Assembly (NCBI GenBank): GCA_031401675.1
Contig: JANNRR010000191.1
Coordinates: 1 to 14,804, forward strand
Direction of reading: 5' to 3'
DNA length: 14,804 nt
Origin: JANNRR01 sp031401675
Lineage (GTDB): Bacteria > Pseudomonadota > Alphaproteobacteria > Rhodobacterales > Rhodobacteraceae
Shown here: piece after piece, positions 1 to 6,356 of the stretch
How positions within the stretch are numbered: position 1 is the stretch's first letter
Layout of the letters: every line of letters begins with the position of its first letter
Translations under genes and position numbers: made by a program
The notes under the pieces: model-generated
Database searches by the model: none
What the model was told of the DNA's origin: nothing
The model's input: the letters and a program-made list of their open reading frames with translations, nothing else

Positions 1-2
1 CC

Positions 3-428
3 TTCAAGGAGCCGCCGCATTCGATCTTTGACGATGCCAAGGGCTGGCACGAAAACGTGCTGGTGATCCGGCTGCAACCGAACGAGGGCATGACGCTGTC
101 GGTGATGATCAAGGAACCGGGGCCCGGCGGCATGCGGCTGACACAGGTGCCGCTGGACATGTCGTTTGCCGACGCGCTCGGGCCGAACGGTGCCGACATC
201 CCGGATGCCTACGAGCGGCTGATCATGGATGTGATCCGCGGCAATCAGACGCTGTTCATGCGCGGCGACGAGGTCGAGGCGGCCTGGGCCTGGACCGATC
301 CGGTCATTCACGGCTGGGAGGCGCGAGGCGACCGGCCGTTGCCCTATGATGCCGGGTCCACCGGGCCCGAAGATGCCTTGATGCTGCTGCACCGGGACGG
401 GCGGCGCTGGCGGGAAATCAAGGAATGA
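3..428 (+). CDS. zwf: glucose-6-phosphate 1-dehydrogenase, C-terminal part (5' end outside window)
   Basis: This is the last 141 codons of glucose-6-phosphate dehydrogenase, which oxidises glucose 6-phosphate to 6-phosphogluconolactone with NAD(P)+ in the cytoplasm. The reading frame is open from base 3, so the gene continues off the left edge. Recognisable family features are the RLQPNEG segment, the PDAYERL-IMDVIRGNQTLFMRGDEVEAAW stretch (the conserved 'YERL...GDQTLF.R.DEVE.AW' block of the C-terminal domain) and a terminal Y-AGS-GP-A motif. Its TGA stop overlaps the ATG of the next gene by four bases (ATGA), so the two are probably translationally coupled. The product of this enzyme is the substrate of the next gene. 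The N-terminal NADP-binding domain and the catalytic residues are not in the window. Confidence 0.95.
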   Translation, partial: FKEPPHSIFDDAKGWHENVLVIRLQPNEGMTLSVMIKEPGPGGMRLTQVPLDMSFADALGPNGADIPDAYERLIMDVIRGNQTLFMRGDEVEAAWAWTDPVIHGWEARGDRPLPYDAGSTGPEDALMLLHRDGRRWREIKE

Positions 429-1096
429 AGTTCGTCGCCTATCCCGACCGCGAGCTAATGATGCTTGATCTGGCCAACGTGCTGGCGGGCGAGTTGTCGG
501 GGTTCCTGCGGGCGCAGGACCGGGTCACGCTGTCGGTTCCCGGTGGCACCACCCCGGGACCGGTGTTTGACGTGCTGTCGGGGGTCGACCTCGACTGGTC
601 GCGGGTCGCGGTGGTGCTGAACGACGAACGCTGGGTACCCGAGACGTCAGAACGGTCCAATACCCGCCTTCTGCGTTCTCGACTGCTGACGGGACGGGCG
701 GCGGCCGCGACCCTTGTTCCGCTTTACGCCGAAGCCGAACAGCCCGAGGACCGGCTGGCGGAACTTTCGCTAGGGCTTGCCGCGCATCTGCCGATCACCG
801 TCCTGCTGCTCGGGATGGGGGCGGACATGCACACCGCCTCGCTGTTTCCCGGCGCGGACCGGCTGGCAGAGGCGCTGGCCGCCGATGCGCCGCCGATCAT
901 GGCGCTGCGGGCCGACGCTGCCCAAGAGCCGCGCATGACGCTGACCGCTCCGGTGCTGCGGGCGGCAATGAGCACGCACATCCTGATCACCGGGGCCGAA
1001 AAGCGCGCCGCGCTGGAACGTGCCCAGCATCTGGACATGATGGCGGCCCCGGTCCGCACCGTTTTGCCGCATGCCACGGTCCACTGGGCCGAATAG
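425..1096 (+). CDS. pgl: 6-phosphogluconolactonase
   Basis: A 223-residue protein, the normal length for the DevB/SOL-type 6-phosphogluconolactonase, which hydrolyses 6-phosphogluconolactone to 6-phosphogluconate. Family motifs seen are PGGTTP (residues 39-44, sugar-phosphate loop), NDERWVP (66-72), S-RSNTR (about 75-81) and GMGADMHTASLFPG (130-143). The usual 'GxGxDGHxASLFPG' has Met in place of the Gly before His. The catalytic-region Asp and His are kept, so I read the gene as functional. The ATG start overlaps the zwf stop, which fixes the start by coupling. The gene sits between zwf and pgi in an operon-like run. Confidence 0.95.
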   Translation: MKFVAYPDRELMMLDLANVLAGELSGFLRAQDRVTLSVPGGTTPGPVFDVLSGVDLDWSRVAVVLNDERWVPETSERSNTRLLRSRLLTGRAAAATLVPLYAEAEQPEDRLAELSLGLAAHLPITVLLLGMGADMHTASLFPGADRLAEALAADAPPIMALRADAAQEPRMTLTAPVLRAAMSTHILITGAEKRAALERAQHLDMMAAPVRTVLPHATVHWAE

Positions 1097-1112
1097 CGCA
1101 CAGGAGCCTGCC

Positions 1113-2711
1113 ATGACCCTCTGGGACCAACTGTCGGCGCACCACGATGCGGTCAAGGATCGCGCCATCCTGTCGCTGTTCGATGAAGAGCGCGCGGAGG
1201 GCTTCAGCGCACGTCTGGGTGACATGCTGCTGGACTATTCCAAGACCAATATCGACGCGGCCGGGCTGGGGCTTTTGCTGCGGCTGGCCGAGACGACGGG
1301 GGTGGCGGCCAAGCGCGACGCGATGTTCGCCGGCGCCCGGATCAACGAGACCGAGGGCAGGGCGGTGCTGCATACCGCGCTGCGCAATCCCGATGCAGCG
1401 GTCATTCTCGACGGCCAGGATGTTATGCCGGCGGTGCGGGCAACGCTGGCGCGGATGGAAGGCTTCGCGCGCGACATCCGGTCCGGGCGTTTCGGCGGGC
1501 AGGGCGGTCCGATCACCGATGTGGTGAACATCGGGATCGGCGGCTCTGACCTCGGGCCTGCCATGGCCTGTCTGGCATTGGCCCCCTATGCCGATGGTCC
1601 GCGCACACATTTTGTGTCCAACGTCGACGGCGCGCATGTCCACGATGTGCTGGCGCGGCTGAACCCGGCCACCACCCTGATCATCGTCGCCTCGAAAACC
1701 TTCACCACGATCGAGACCATGACCAACGCCGAAACCGCCCGGGTCTGGATGGCCAGGGCCGTTGCCGATCCGGCATCGCAGTTTGCCGCCGTTTCGACCG
1801 CCGCCGACAGGACTGCCGCCTTCGGCATTCCGCCGGAAAGGGTCTTCGGGTTCGAAGACTGGGTGGGCGGACGGTATTCGATGTGGGGGCCGATCGGGCT
1901 GTCGGTCATGCTGGCAGTGGGGCCGGAACATTTTCGCGGCTTTCTGGCGGGTGGTGCGGCGATGGACCGGCATTTCCGGACCGCGCCGTTTGCGCAGAAC
2001 CTGCCGGTGCTGCTGGCGCTTGTCGGGATCTGGCACAACCAGATTGCCGGTTATGCCACCCGCGCCGTGCTGCCCTATGACCAGCGCCTGTCGCGCCTGC
2101 CGGCCTATCTGCAGCAACTGGAAATGGAGAGTAACGGCAAGCGGGTGGCGATGGACGGCTCTGACCTGACGCGGCACTCTGGCCCCGTGGTCTGGGGCGA
2201 ACCCGGCACCAACGGCCAGCATGCGTTCTATCAGTTGATCCATCAGGGCACCCGGGTGATCCCGTGCGAGTTCCTGCTGGCGCGTCAGGGGCACGAACCC
2301 GATCTGGCGCATCAGCATCTTCTGCTGGCCGCCAACTGTCTGGCGCAGTCAGAGGCGCTGTTGCGCGGGCGCAGTCTGGCCGAAGCAACGGCGATCATGG
2401 CACGGCAGGGGTTGAGCGGCGCCGAACTGGACCGGCAGGCCCGGCATCGGGTGTTCCCGGGCAACCGGCCCTCGACCACTTTGCTGTACCCCAGACAGAC
2501 GCCGGAAACGTTCGGCCAGATCATTGCGCTGTACGAACACCGGGTGTTTGTCGAAGGCGTGATCCTCGGGATCAATTCCTATGACCAGTGGGGCGTGGAA
2601 CTGGGCAAGGAACTGGCCAGCGCGCTGTCGCCGATCCTGAACGGCACCGCCGAGGCCACGGCCAAGGACGGCTCCACCCGCGCGCTGGTCGCCTATCTGC
2701 GCGAGCGGTAG
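1113..2711 (+). CDS. pgi: glucose-6-phosphate isomerase
   Basis: A 532-residue phosphoglucose isomerase that interconverts glucose 6-phosphate and fructose 6-phosphate. I chose the ATG at 1113 because CAGGAG at 1101-1106 precedes it at a good distance and MTLWDQLSAHH is a typical N-terminus; the frame is also open 14 codons upstream, overlapping pgl, without a comparable ribosome site. Seen in the sequence are the sugar-phosphate loop VNIGIGGSDLGP, PGI signature 1 in WVGGRYSMWGPIG (near residue 250), the catalytic-Glu region LEMESNGK (near 340) and PGI signature 2 in SYDQWGVELGK (near 490). It is 16 bases downstream of pgl and is probably the last gene of a zwf-pgl-pgi operon. In bacteria that use the Entner-Doudoroff route this enzyme lets fructose 6-phosphate re-enter. 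Confidence 0.96.
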   Translation: MTLWDQLSAHHDAVKDRAILSLFDEERAEGFSARLGDMLLDYSKTNIDAAGLGLLLRLAETTGVAAKRDAMFAGARINETEGRAVLHTALRNPDAAVILDGQDVMPAVRATLARMEGFARDIRSGRFGGQGGPITDVVNIGIGGSDLGPAMACLALAPYADGPRTHFVSNVDGAHVHDVLARLNPATTLIIVASKTFTTIETMTNAETARVWMARAVADPASQFAAVSTAADRTAAFGIPPERVFGFEDWVGGRYSMWGPIGLSVMLAVGPEHFRGFLAGGAAMDRHFRTAPFAQNLPVLLALVGIWHNQIAGYATRAVLPYDQRLSRLPAYLQQLEMESNGKRVAMDGSDLTRHSGPVVWGEPGTNGQHAFYQLIHQGTRVIPCEFLLARQGHEPDLAHQHLLLAANCLAQSEALLRGRSLAEATAIMARQGLSGAELDRQARHRVFPGNRPSTTLLYPRQTPETFGQIIALYEHRVFVEGVILGINSYDQWGVELGKELASALSPILNGTAEATAKDGSTRALVAYLRER

Positions 2712-2848
2712 GGACACGGAGGGCAGCAGGGAGCCACAGACGGCCACTTCGCCGCCCAAGCCGACCGCTTTTTGCCGGTCAGGCGGAGGTGGACACCGCA
2801 CGGGGCACAAATCACTTGATCTGAGGTTGATGTCAGGTAGTCTTGACT

Positions 2849-2879
2849 TCAAGCGACAGGCCACTTGGGGAATGTCTGA
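2849..2879. repeat. 31-bp direct repeat, left copy
   Basis: This segment matches 4004-4034 at 28 of 31 positions in the same orientation; the central 16 bases, ccacttggggaatgtc (2861-2876), are identical. The mismatches are at 2856, 2860 and 2877. Similarity stops at both ends of the segment. The copy ends exactly one base before the likely TTG start of the lactonase-like gene, so it supplies that gene's ribosome-binding region. No third copy was noticed in the window. Confidence 0.8.
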
Positions 2880-3836
2880 TTGACCGGATTTCTGGCTGGC
2901 ACTACTGCGAAGAACTCCAGGGCCGGCCCCCATTTCCGCCTCCGGAAAGCTATTGGCCGTGGTTGCGCGGTTCTCACATGTCTCTTATCCCCGGTCTTTC
3001 CCGCCTTAGCAGAGGACTCTCCCGTCGTCGCTCCAGGTGCGTTGCTGGAGAAGCTGGGCGGCGGATATGGATTCACCGAAGGTCCGGCGGCCGACAACGA
3101 AGGAAATGTCTTCTTCACTGACGCCCCGAACAATCGGATCGTCAGATGGAACGCGGTTGATGGAACGTTTTCCGACTGGCTCAGGCCATCCGGAGGTGCG
3201 AATGGGACAGATTTCGACAAGGACGGAAATCTGATCGCCGCTGCCGAAGATAACGGCGAATTGTGGTCCATCGCGCCCGACAAGAAGGTCACGGTGCTCG
3301 TGACGAACTTCGAGGGAAAAGTGTTCAACGGTCCGAATGACCTTTGGGTGCGTCCGGACGGCGGGATCTACTTTACTGACCCCTACTTCAACTCATTCAA
3401 GGACTTCGACACACTGGTGGAAGGCCAGAACGTTTACTTCCTGACGCCGGATCGAAAAAGCGTTTTGCTCGTCGCGGCCGACTTCATCAAGCCCAATGGC
3501 ATCATCGGAACGCCCGACGGCAAGGTGTTGTATGTGGCGGACTATGTCGAGCAGGCGACGTACGCCTACGATATTGGCCCCGGCGGTGAACTCACCAACA
3601 AGCGCCGGTTCTGCGATCTCGCTTCAGACGGCATGGCCATCGATTCCGAGGGCAATGTGTATCTCACCCGCAGCGGCGTGACCGTGTTCGATGGGACCGG
3701 CAACCAGATCGAACGCATCGACGTGCCCGAAACGACAACGAATGTGACCTTCGGCGGCCCGGACAATGATCTGCTCTTCATCACCGCTGGCGGCGGCGTT
3801 TACGGTCTGAAGATGAAGGTGAAGGGGGCACCGTAG
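2880..3836 (+). CDS. exported SMP-30/gluconolactonase-like beta-propeller protein
   Basis: A 318-residue protein of the SMP-30/gluconolactonase/LRE family, six-bladed beta-propellers that usually hydrolyse sugar lactones with a bound divalent metal. Family-type features are LGGGYGFTEGPAAD-EGNVFFTD near the mature N-terminus (the Glu is a usual metal ligand), the FNGPNDLWVRPDGGIYFTDPYF block (Asn and Asp ligand region), KPNGIIGTPDGKVLYVAD and a DGMAIDSEGNVYLT blade. A hydrophobic stretch ending PVFPALA followed by EDS looks like a signal peptide, so a periplasmic location is likely. The start is uncertain: the frame is closed by TGA just before TTG at 2880 and there is no later ATG or GTG before the signal peptide, so TTG is used, which gives an unusually long basic N-region. 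Base composition is visibly lower in GC than in the neighbours. The substrate is unknown. Confidence 0.8.
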   Translation: MTGFLAGTTAKNSRAGPHFRLRKAIGRGCAVLTCLLSPVFPALAEDSPVVAPGALLEKLGGGYGFTEGPAADNEGNVFFTDAPNNRIVRWNAVDGTFSDWLRPSGGANGTDFDKDGNLIAAAEDNGELWSIAPDKKVTVLVTNFEGKVFNGPNDLWVRPDGGIYFTDPYFNSFKDFDTLVEGQNVYFLTPDRKSVLLVAADFIKPNGIIGTPDGKVLYVADYVEQATYAYDIGPGGELTNKRRFCDLASDGMAIDSEGNVYLTRSGVTVFDGTGNQIERIDVPETTTNVTFGGPDNDLLFITAGGGVYGLKMKVKGAP

Positions 3837-4196
3837 AATCCGTTGCGAGTCGAAGTTGCCGGATCGGCATCTCTTCGCAGAAGGTCCGATCAGGTCGTTC
3901 GATCTGCCTGTCTTGATCGGCCCGGAACATGGACGGCGGCGGGAGGCATTCGGGCTCAGTACAAGTCCATATCCTGCGATGGTACAAGATGGGTATACCC
4001 AGCTCAAGCGGCAGACCACTTGGGGAATGTCGGACAGAACGTGGCGTGAACCGCTTCGGGGATTACTTCGGGACTCGCTGTCCCTGAGGGGCCGGAATGG
4101 ACCGGCTTTGTCCCACCATCGATCGGGAACGCAAAATATTCAACGTGTGAATAAAATGATATTGAAGGCTATTTCAATGACTTGCAGGCTTTGATC
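3837..4196. other. gene-free stretch between the lactonase-like gene and tRNA-Gly
   Basis: I see no credible protein gene in these 360 bases; the open frames here have no recognisable domain. The stretch contains the right copy of the 31-bp repeat (4004-4034). Its last part, 4131-4180, is notably AT-rich for this genome. That part holds two small hairpins: TATTCA/TGAATA at 4137-4142 and 4148-4153, and ATTGAA/TTCAAT at 4161-4166 and 4173-4178. On the minus strand both are followed by T-rich runs and lie just downstream of the tRNA, so they could help end tRNA transcription, but the stems are weak. Confidence 0.5.
4004..4034. repeat. 31-bp direct repeat, right copy
   Basis: Direct repeat partner of 2849-2879 (28 of 31 identical; mismatches at 4011, 4015 and 4032). 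Together the copies bracket the exported lactonase-like gene, with 1,124 bases between them. The sequence after this copy does not resemble the sequence after the left one. Confidence 0.8.
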
Positions 4197-4270
4197 TGGA
4201 GCGGGTGAAGGGAATCGAACCCTCGTCGTAAGCTTGGGAAGCTTCTGCTCTGCCATTGAGCTACACCCGC
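4197..4270 (-). tRNA. tRNA-Gly (anticodon CCC), CCA end encoded
   Basis: On the minus strand, GCGGGTG (4270-4264) pairs with CACCCGC (4207-4201) as a seven-base acceptor stem. A GCTC/GAGC D stem follows. The anticodon arm is GAAGC-TTCCCAA-GCTTA, with loop TTCCCAA giving anticodon CCC, which reads GGG glycine codons. The T arm has GGTTCGATTCC in its core. The discriminator is T and CCA is encoded at 4199-4197. Total length is 74 nt. The outer base pair of the anticodon stem is a G/A mismatch as I align it. Confidence 0.95.
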
Positions 4271-4280
4271 AACGCCATGA

Positions 4281-4309
4281 CAGGTAGTCAAACCCGCGCC
4301 CGGCGTCAA
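4281..4309 (-). promoter_or_regulatory. probable sigma-70-type promoter of tRNA-Gly
   Basis: On the minus strand TTGACG (4309-4304) is followed after exactly 17 bases by TACCTG (4286-4281), and the tRNA starts 11 bases after that. The -35 box is close to consensus (TTGACA); the -10 box is weaker. Position and spacing fit a short tRNA leader. Confidence 0.6.
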
Positions 4310-4327
4310 GCCGATCGCGGCCCCCCG

Positions 4328-4358
4328 ACAAGAAGACCGCCCCGAGTGACCGGGGCGG
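4328..4358 (-). terminator. intrinsic terminator after the fasciclin gene
   Basis: On the minus strand CCGCCCCG (4358-4351), a six-base loop, and CGGGGCGG (4344-4337) form a perfect eight-base-pair G/C stem, followed by TCTTCTTGT. It lies about 90 bases past the fasciclin stop codon, so it likely ends the minus-strand transcript before the tRNA promoter. Confidence 0.75.
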
Positions 4359-4446
4359 CCGACTTCTGCAACCGATGCTGGTGGGGACTGTTACCGGCGC
4401 AGAAGGCAGGAGCCGACCGCAGGCGCGGATCGGCGAAGTGCCGGGA

Positions 4447-5019
4447 TCACATGGCGGGCAGCAGCACCGTGTCGATCACATGGATCACGCCATTGGACTG
4501 TTTCACGTCGGCGATGGTCACGCTGGCAACGTTGCCCATGCCATCCTCGATCATGATCTTGCCGTCTGCAGTCTTCACCGTGAACTCGCAGCCACCAACC
4601 GTCGCCACCTTGTGCGCGCCGCCATCCGCCGCAACCATCCCCATGATCGCGTCCGACATCGCGTCGGCGGCGACGACATGGCAGGTCAGGATCTTGACCA
4701 GCATGTCCTTGTTTTCCGGTTTCAGCAAATCCTCGACCGTGCCGGCCGGCAATTTGGCGAAAGCGTCATTGGTCGGAGCAAAGACGGTGAACGGCCCGGC
4801 CCCTTGCAGCGTTTCCACCAGACCAGCGGCCTGAACTGCCGCGACCAGCGTGGTGTGGTCGGCCGAGTTCACTGCATTCTCGATGATGTTCTTGTCGGCG
4901 AACATCGCCGCGCCGCCAACCGTCGGATTTTCGGCGGAATGGCTGTCGGCCAGTGCTGCGCCGGCCAACAGGCCGATTGTGGCCACCGAAGCGGCCAGAA
5001 TGCGGAACGTGAAAGTCAT
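4447..5019 (-). CDS. secreted fasciclin (FAS1) domain protein
   Basis: A 190-residue protein with an N-terminal signal peptide (MTFTFRILAASV, hydrophobic core, AALA before DSHS) and one FAS1 domain. The two conserved FAS1 boxes are seen: H1 in GPFTVFAPTNDAFAKLP and H2 in NGVIHVIDTVLLP at the C-terminus. FAS1 domains mediate adhesion or surface and polymer binding; the exact partner is unknown. The start at 5019 is supported by AGGAG at 5031-5027, seven bases upstream; the frame is open for 27 more codons, but these are basic and lack a ribosome site. It lies 105 bases downstream of an ECF sigma/anti-sigma pair. In mycobacteria SigK and RskA control the fasciclin proteins MPT70 and MPT83, so this protein is a likely target of the adjacent sigma factor (inference). 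It could also be cotranscribed from upstream. Confidence 0.92.
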   Translation of the reverse strand: MTFTFRILAASVATIGLLAGAALADSHSAENPTVGGAAMFADKNIIENAVNSADHTTLVAAVQAAGLVETLQGAGPFTVFAPTNDAFAKLPAGTVEDLLKPENKDMLVKILTCHVVAADAMSDAIMGMVAADGGAHKVATVGGCEFTVKTADGKIMIEDGMGNVASVTIADVKQSNGVIHVIDTVLLPAM

Positions 5020-5072
5020 CGAGTGTCTCCTGAGGTTCAAGCGGCGGGTTTTTCCCTTCCGATGCCTGAACT

Positions 5073-5100
5073 TACGTGCGGGTTCCGGGGCAAGTTTCAC
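5073..5100 (-). promoter_or_regulatory. candidate ECF-type promoter of the fasciclin gene
   Basis: On the minus strand GTGAAAC (5100-5094) is followed after 17 bases by CGTA (5076-5073), resembling the AAC-type -35 and CGT-type -10 elements common to ECF sigma factors. A start near 5066 would give a leader of roughly 45 bases containing the AGGAG site. This is pattern matching only, and I found no second copy in front of the sigma gene. Confidence 0.3.
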
Positions 5101-5124
5101 CCGGTTGCGCGCCTCACGATTTCT

Positions 5125-5805
5125 TTACAGCGTGGCCATGACTCCGGTCACCAGAACCGCTGCCGGTGCACCGGTCGTGGAACCGCCTGTTGCTTCCAGA
5201 CTGACCGCCAGGACGAAATCAGGCAGAAGGTCCGGCAGAGTTACCGTTGCGGTATCCCCGGCAATCACTCCGAGCGAAACCGGCACGCCGGCAGTGCCAA
5301 TGACCCAAAGCTCGTGGTCATGGCCGGGGCCGGCAGGTTCGCCGGCGGTGCGCTTGACCGTCAACACATCAGTTTCGGTGTCATAACTTGCCGCATAGAC
5401 CAATGGCTGACCCGCGCCAGCCAACGTCGCGACCAGGTCGGGGGTTTCAGGCGCCGGCCCGGGCAGCAGTTGCGAGAGTGCAACGACGATGAGGCCTGCC
5501 GTCACCAGGCCACCCAAGAGCCCAGACCAGAACGGCAGCCGGCGACGCGCGGGGCGCGGGAACAGCCGCGTCTCGATCTGCGGCAGCAGGTTCGGGGCCG
5601 GAACTGCGGCATAGTCCTCATTCATCGGCGCAAAATGCGCCTGCCAGCGGTCAACCCGGCGTACCAGCCCGACATCGGCCCGCAGCCGCGCCTCGAACGC
5701 CATCCGGTCGCTAAGCGGCAATGTGCCAAGCACATACTCCGCTGCCAGCAGGTCGTCGCCCTCCGGGGTGCCATCAGGGGTCAAATCGTCGGTCGTCTGG
5801 GTCAT
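5125..5805 (-). CDS. RskA-like membrane anti-sigma factor
   Basis: A 226-residue protein. The N-terminal region has the AAEYVLGTL-----RMAFEARL helix typical of RskA/anti-sigma-K proteins and would bind the sigma factor in the cytoplasm. One transmembrane helix follows (FWSGLLGGLVTAGLIVVAL). The C-terminal periplasmic RskA domain includes YAASYDTETDVLTV and a HELWVIGTAG-PVSLGVI block. I see no cysteine at all, so the zinc-binding His/Cys motif of many anti-sigma factors is absent. The start is the ATG at 5805, which overlaps the sigma stop (ATGA), the normal coupled arrangement; the frame extends 15 codons further upstream inside the sigma gene, which I discount. The inferred role is to hold the neighbouring sigma factor at the membrane until a signal releases it. 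Confidence 0.9.
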   Translation of the reverse strand: MTQTTDDLTPDGTPEGDDLLAAEYVLGTLPLSDRMAFEARLRADVGLVRRVDRWQAHFAPMNEDYAAVPAPNLLPQIETRLFPRPARRRLPFWSGLLGGLVTAGLIVVALSQLLPGPAPETPDLVATLAGAGQPLVYAASYDTETDVLTVKRTAGEPAGPGHDHELWVIGTAGVPVSLGVIAGDTATVTLPDLLPDFVLAVSLEATGGSTTGAPAAVLVTGVMATL

Positions 5806-6344
5806 GCCTCTAGGCACTCTTTCAACTTCTGGAGGCTGCGACGCAGCCATGTCCGCATCGTATTGAGCGGAACGTTAAAGGTCTGGGCCAGGTCCTGATA
5901 GGAAAGCCCGTCGAGATATGCCCCCTTAACGGCCGCAGCGCGGTCGCCCTCCAGCGTGTCGAAACACCGCGTGATGCGCGCCGCTTCAGAGCGGGCAGAC
6001 ATCACGGACTCGGGTCCCGGCGCGGCATCGGCTATGGAAAGAAGGGCGTCTTCGCCATCGGACACGTGATCGGGGCGCGCGCGGCGCCGGTCGATCGCGT
6101 GATACCGGGCGATAGTGATGAGCCATGTCATCCCACGCCCCTTGCCTGCCTCATACCGTCCGGCCTTCAGCCAGACGCGTGTATAAACCTCTTGCAGCGC
6201 GTCCTCGGCCTCGGCCCTTGTTCCCAATATACGCAGCAAAACACCGAAGAGTTTCGAGGAAGTTACAGAATAGAGCTCACGGAATGCAGCCCGGTCCTGT
6301 GCCGCGACTCTGGTCAGCAACTGGGCCACCGGATCGTCAGTCAT
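5802..6344 (-). CDS. ECF RNA polymerase sigma factor (SigK-like)
   Basis: A 180-residue extracytoplasmic-function sigma factor. Region 2 is in FRELYSVTSSKLFGVL through RAEAEDALQEVYTRVW and MTWLITIARYHAIDRRR, including the -10 recognition helix. Region 4 is YLDGLSYQDLAQTFNVPLNTMRTWLRRSLQKLKECL, a helix-turn-helix for the -35 element. There is no extra C-terminal domain. The stop overlaps the anti-sigma start by four bases. The gene begins 12 bases after the stop of the corrinoid activator gene, so it may be transcribed from upstream; a GGGGG just before the ATG is only a weak ribosome site. Pairing with an RskA-type anti-sigma and a fasciclin gene places it near the SigK type (ECF19 in common classifications); the group assignment is inference. 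Confidence 0.93.
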   Translation of the reverse strand: MTDDPVAQLLTRVAAQDRAAFRELYSVTSSKLFGVLLRILGTRAEAEDALQEVYTRVWLKAGRYEAGKGRGMTWLITIARYHAIDRRRARPDHVSDGEDALLSIADAAPGPESVMSARSEAARITRCFDTLEGDRAAAVKGAYLDGLSYQDLAQTFNVPLNTMRTWLRRSLQKLKECLEA

Positions 6345-6356
6345 GCGCGCCCCCGG

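Noticed and set aside
987..2318. 443-codon open frame on the minus strand inside pgi
   Set aside because: It is the complement of the clearly recognisable pgi gene; its translation is rich in Arg, Gly and His with no domain, as expected of a shadow frame in GC-rich DNA.
2763..2780. Small hairpin gaccg/cggtc after pgi as a terminator
   Set aside because: Only five base pairs, with the T-run in the loop rather than after the stem; not convincing as an intrinsic terminator.
3856..4194. 112-codon plus-strand open frame between the lactonase-like gene and the tRNA
   Set aside because: It crosses the 31-bp repeat and the AT-rich patch, and has no ribosome site or recognisable sequence.
4197..4207. 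tRNA-Gly 3' end as an attachment site for the lactonase cassette
   Set aside because: The 31-bp repeats do not overlap the tRNA, no integrase is present, and only eight bases of the tRNA end recur at 2816-2823.
4375..5898. 507-codon plus-strand open frame across the fasciclin and anti-sigma genes
   Set aside because: It spans two real minus-strand genes and their spacer, has low-complexity Arg/His/Gln-rich sequence, and has no recognisable domain.
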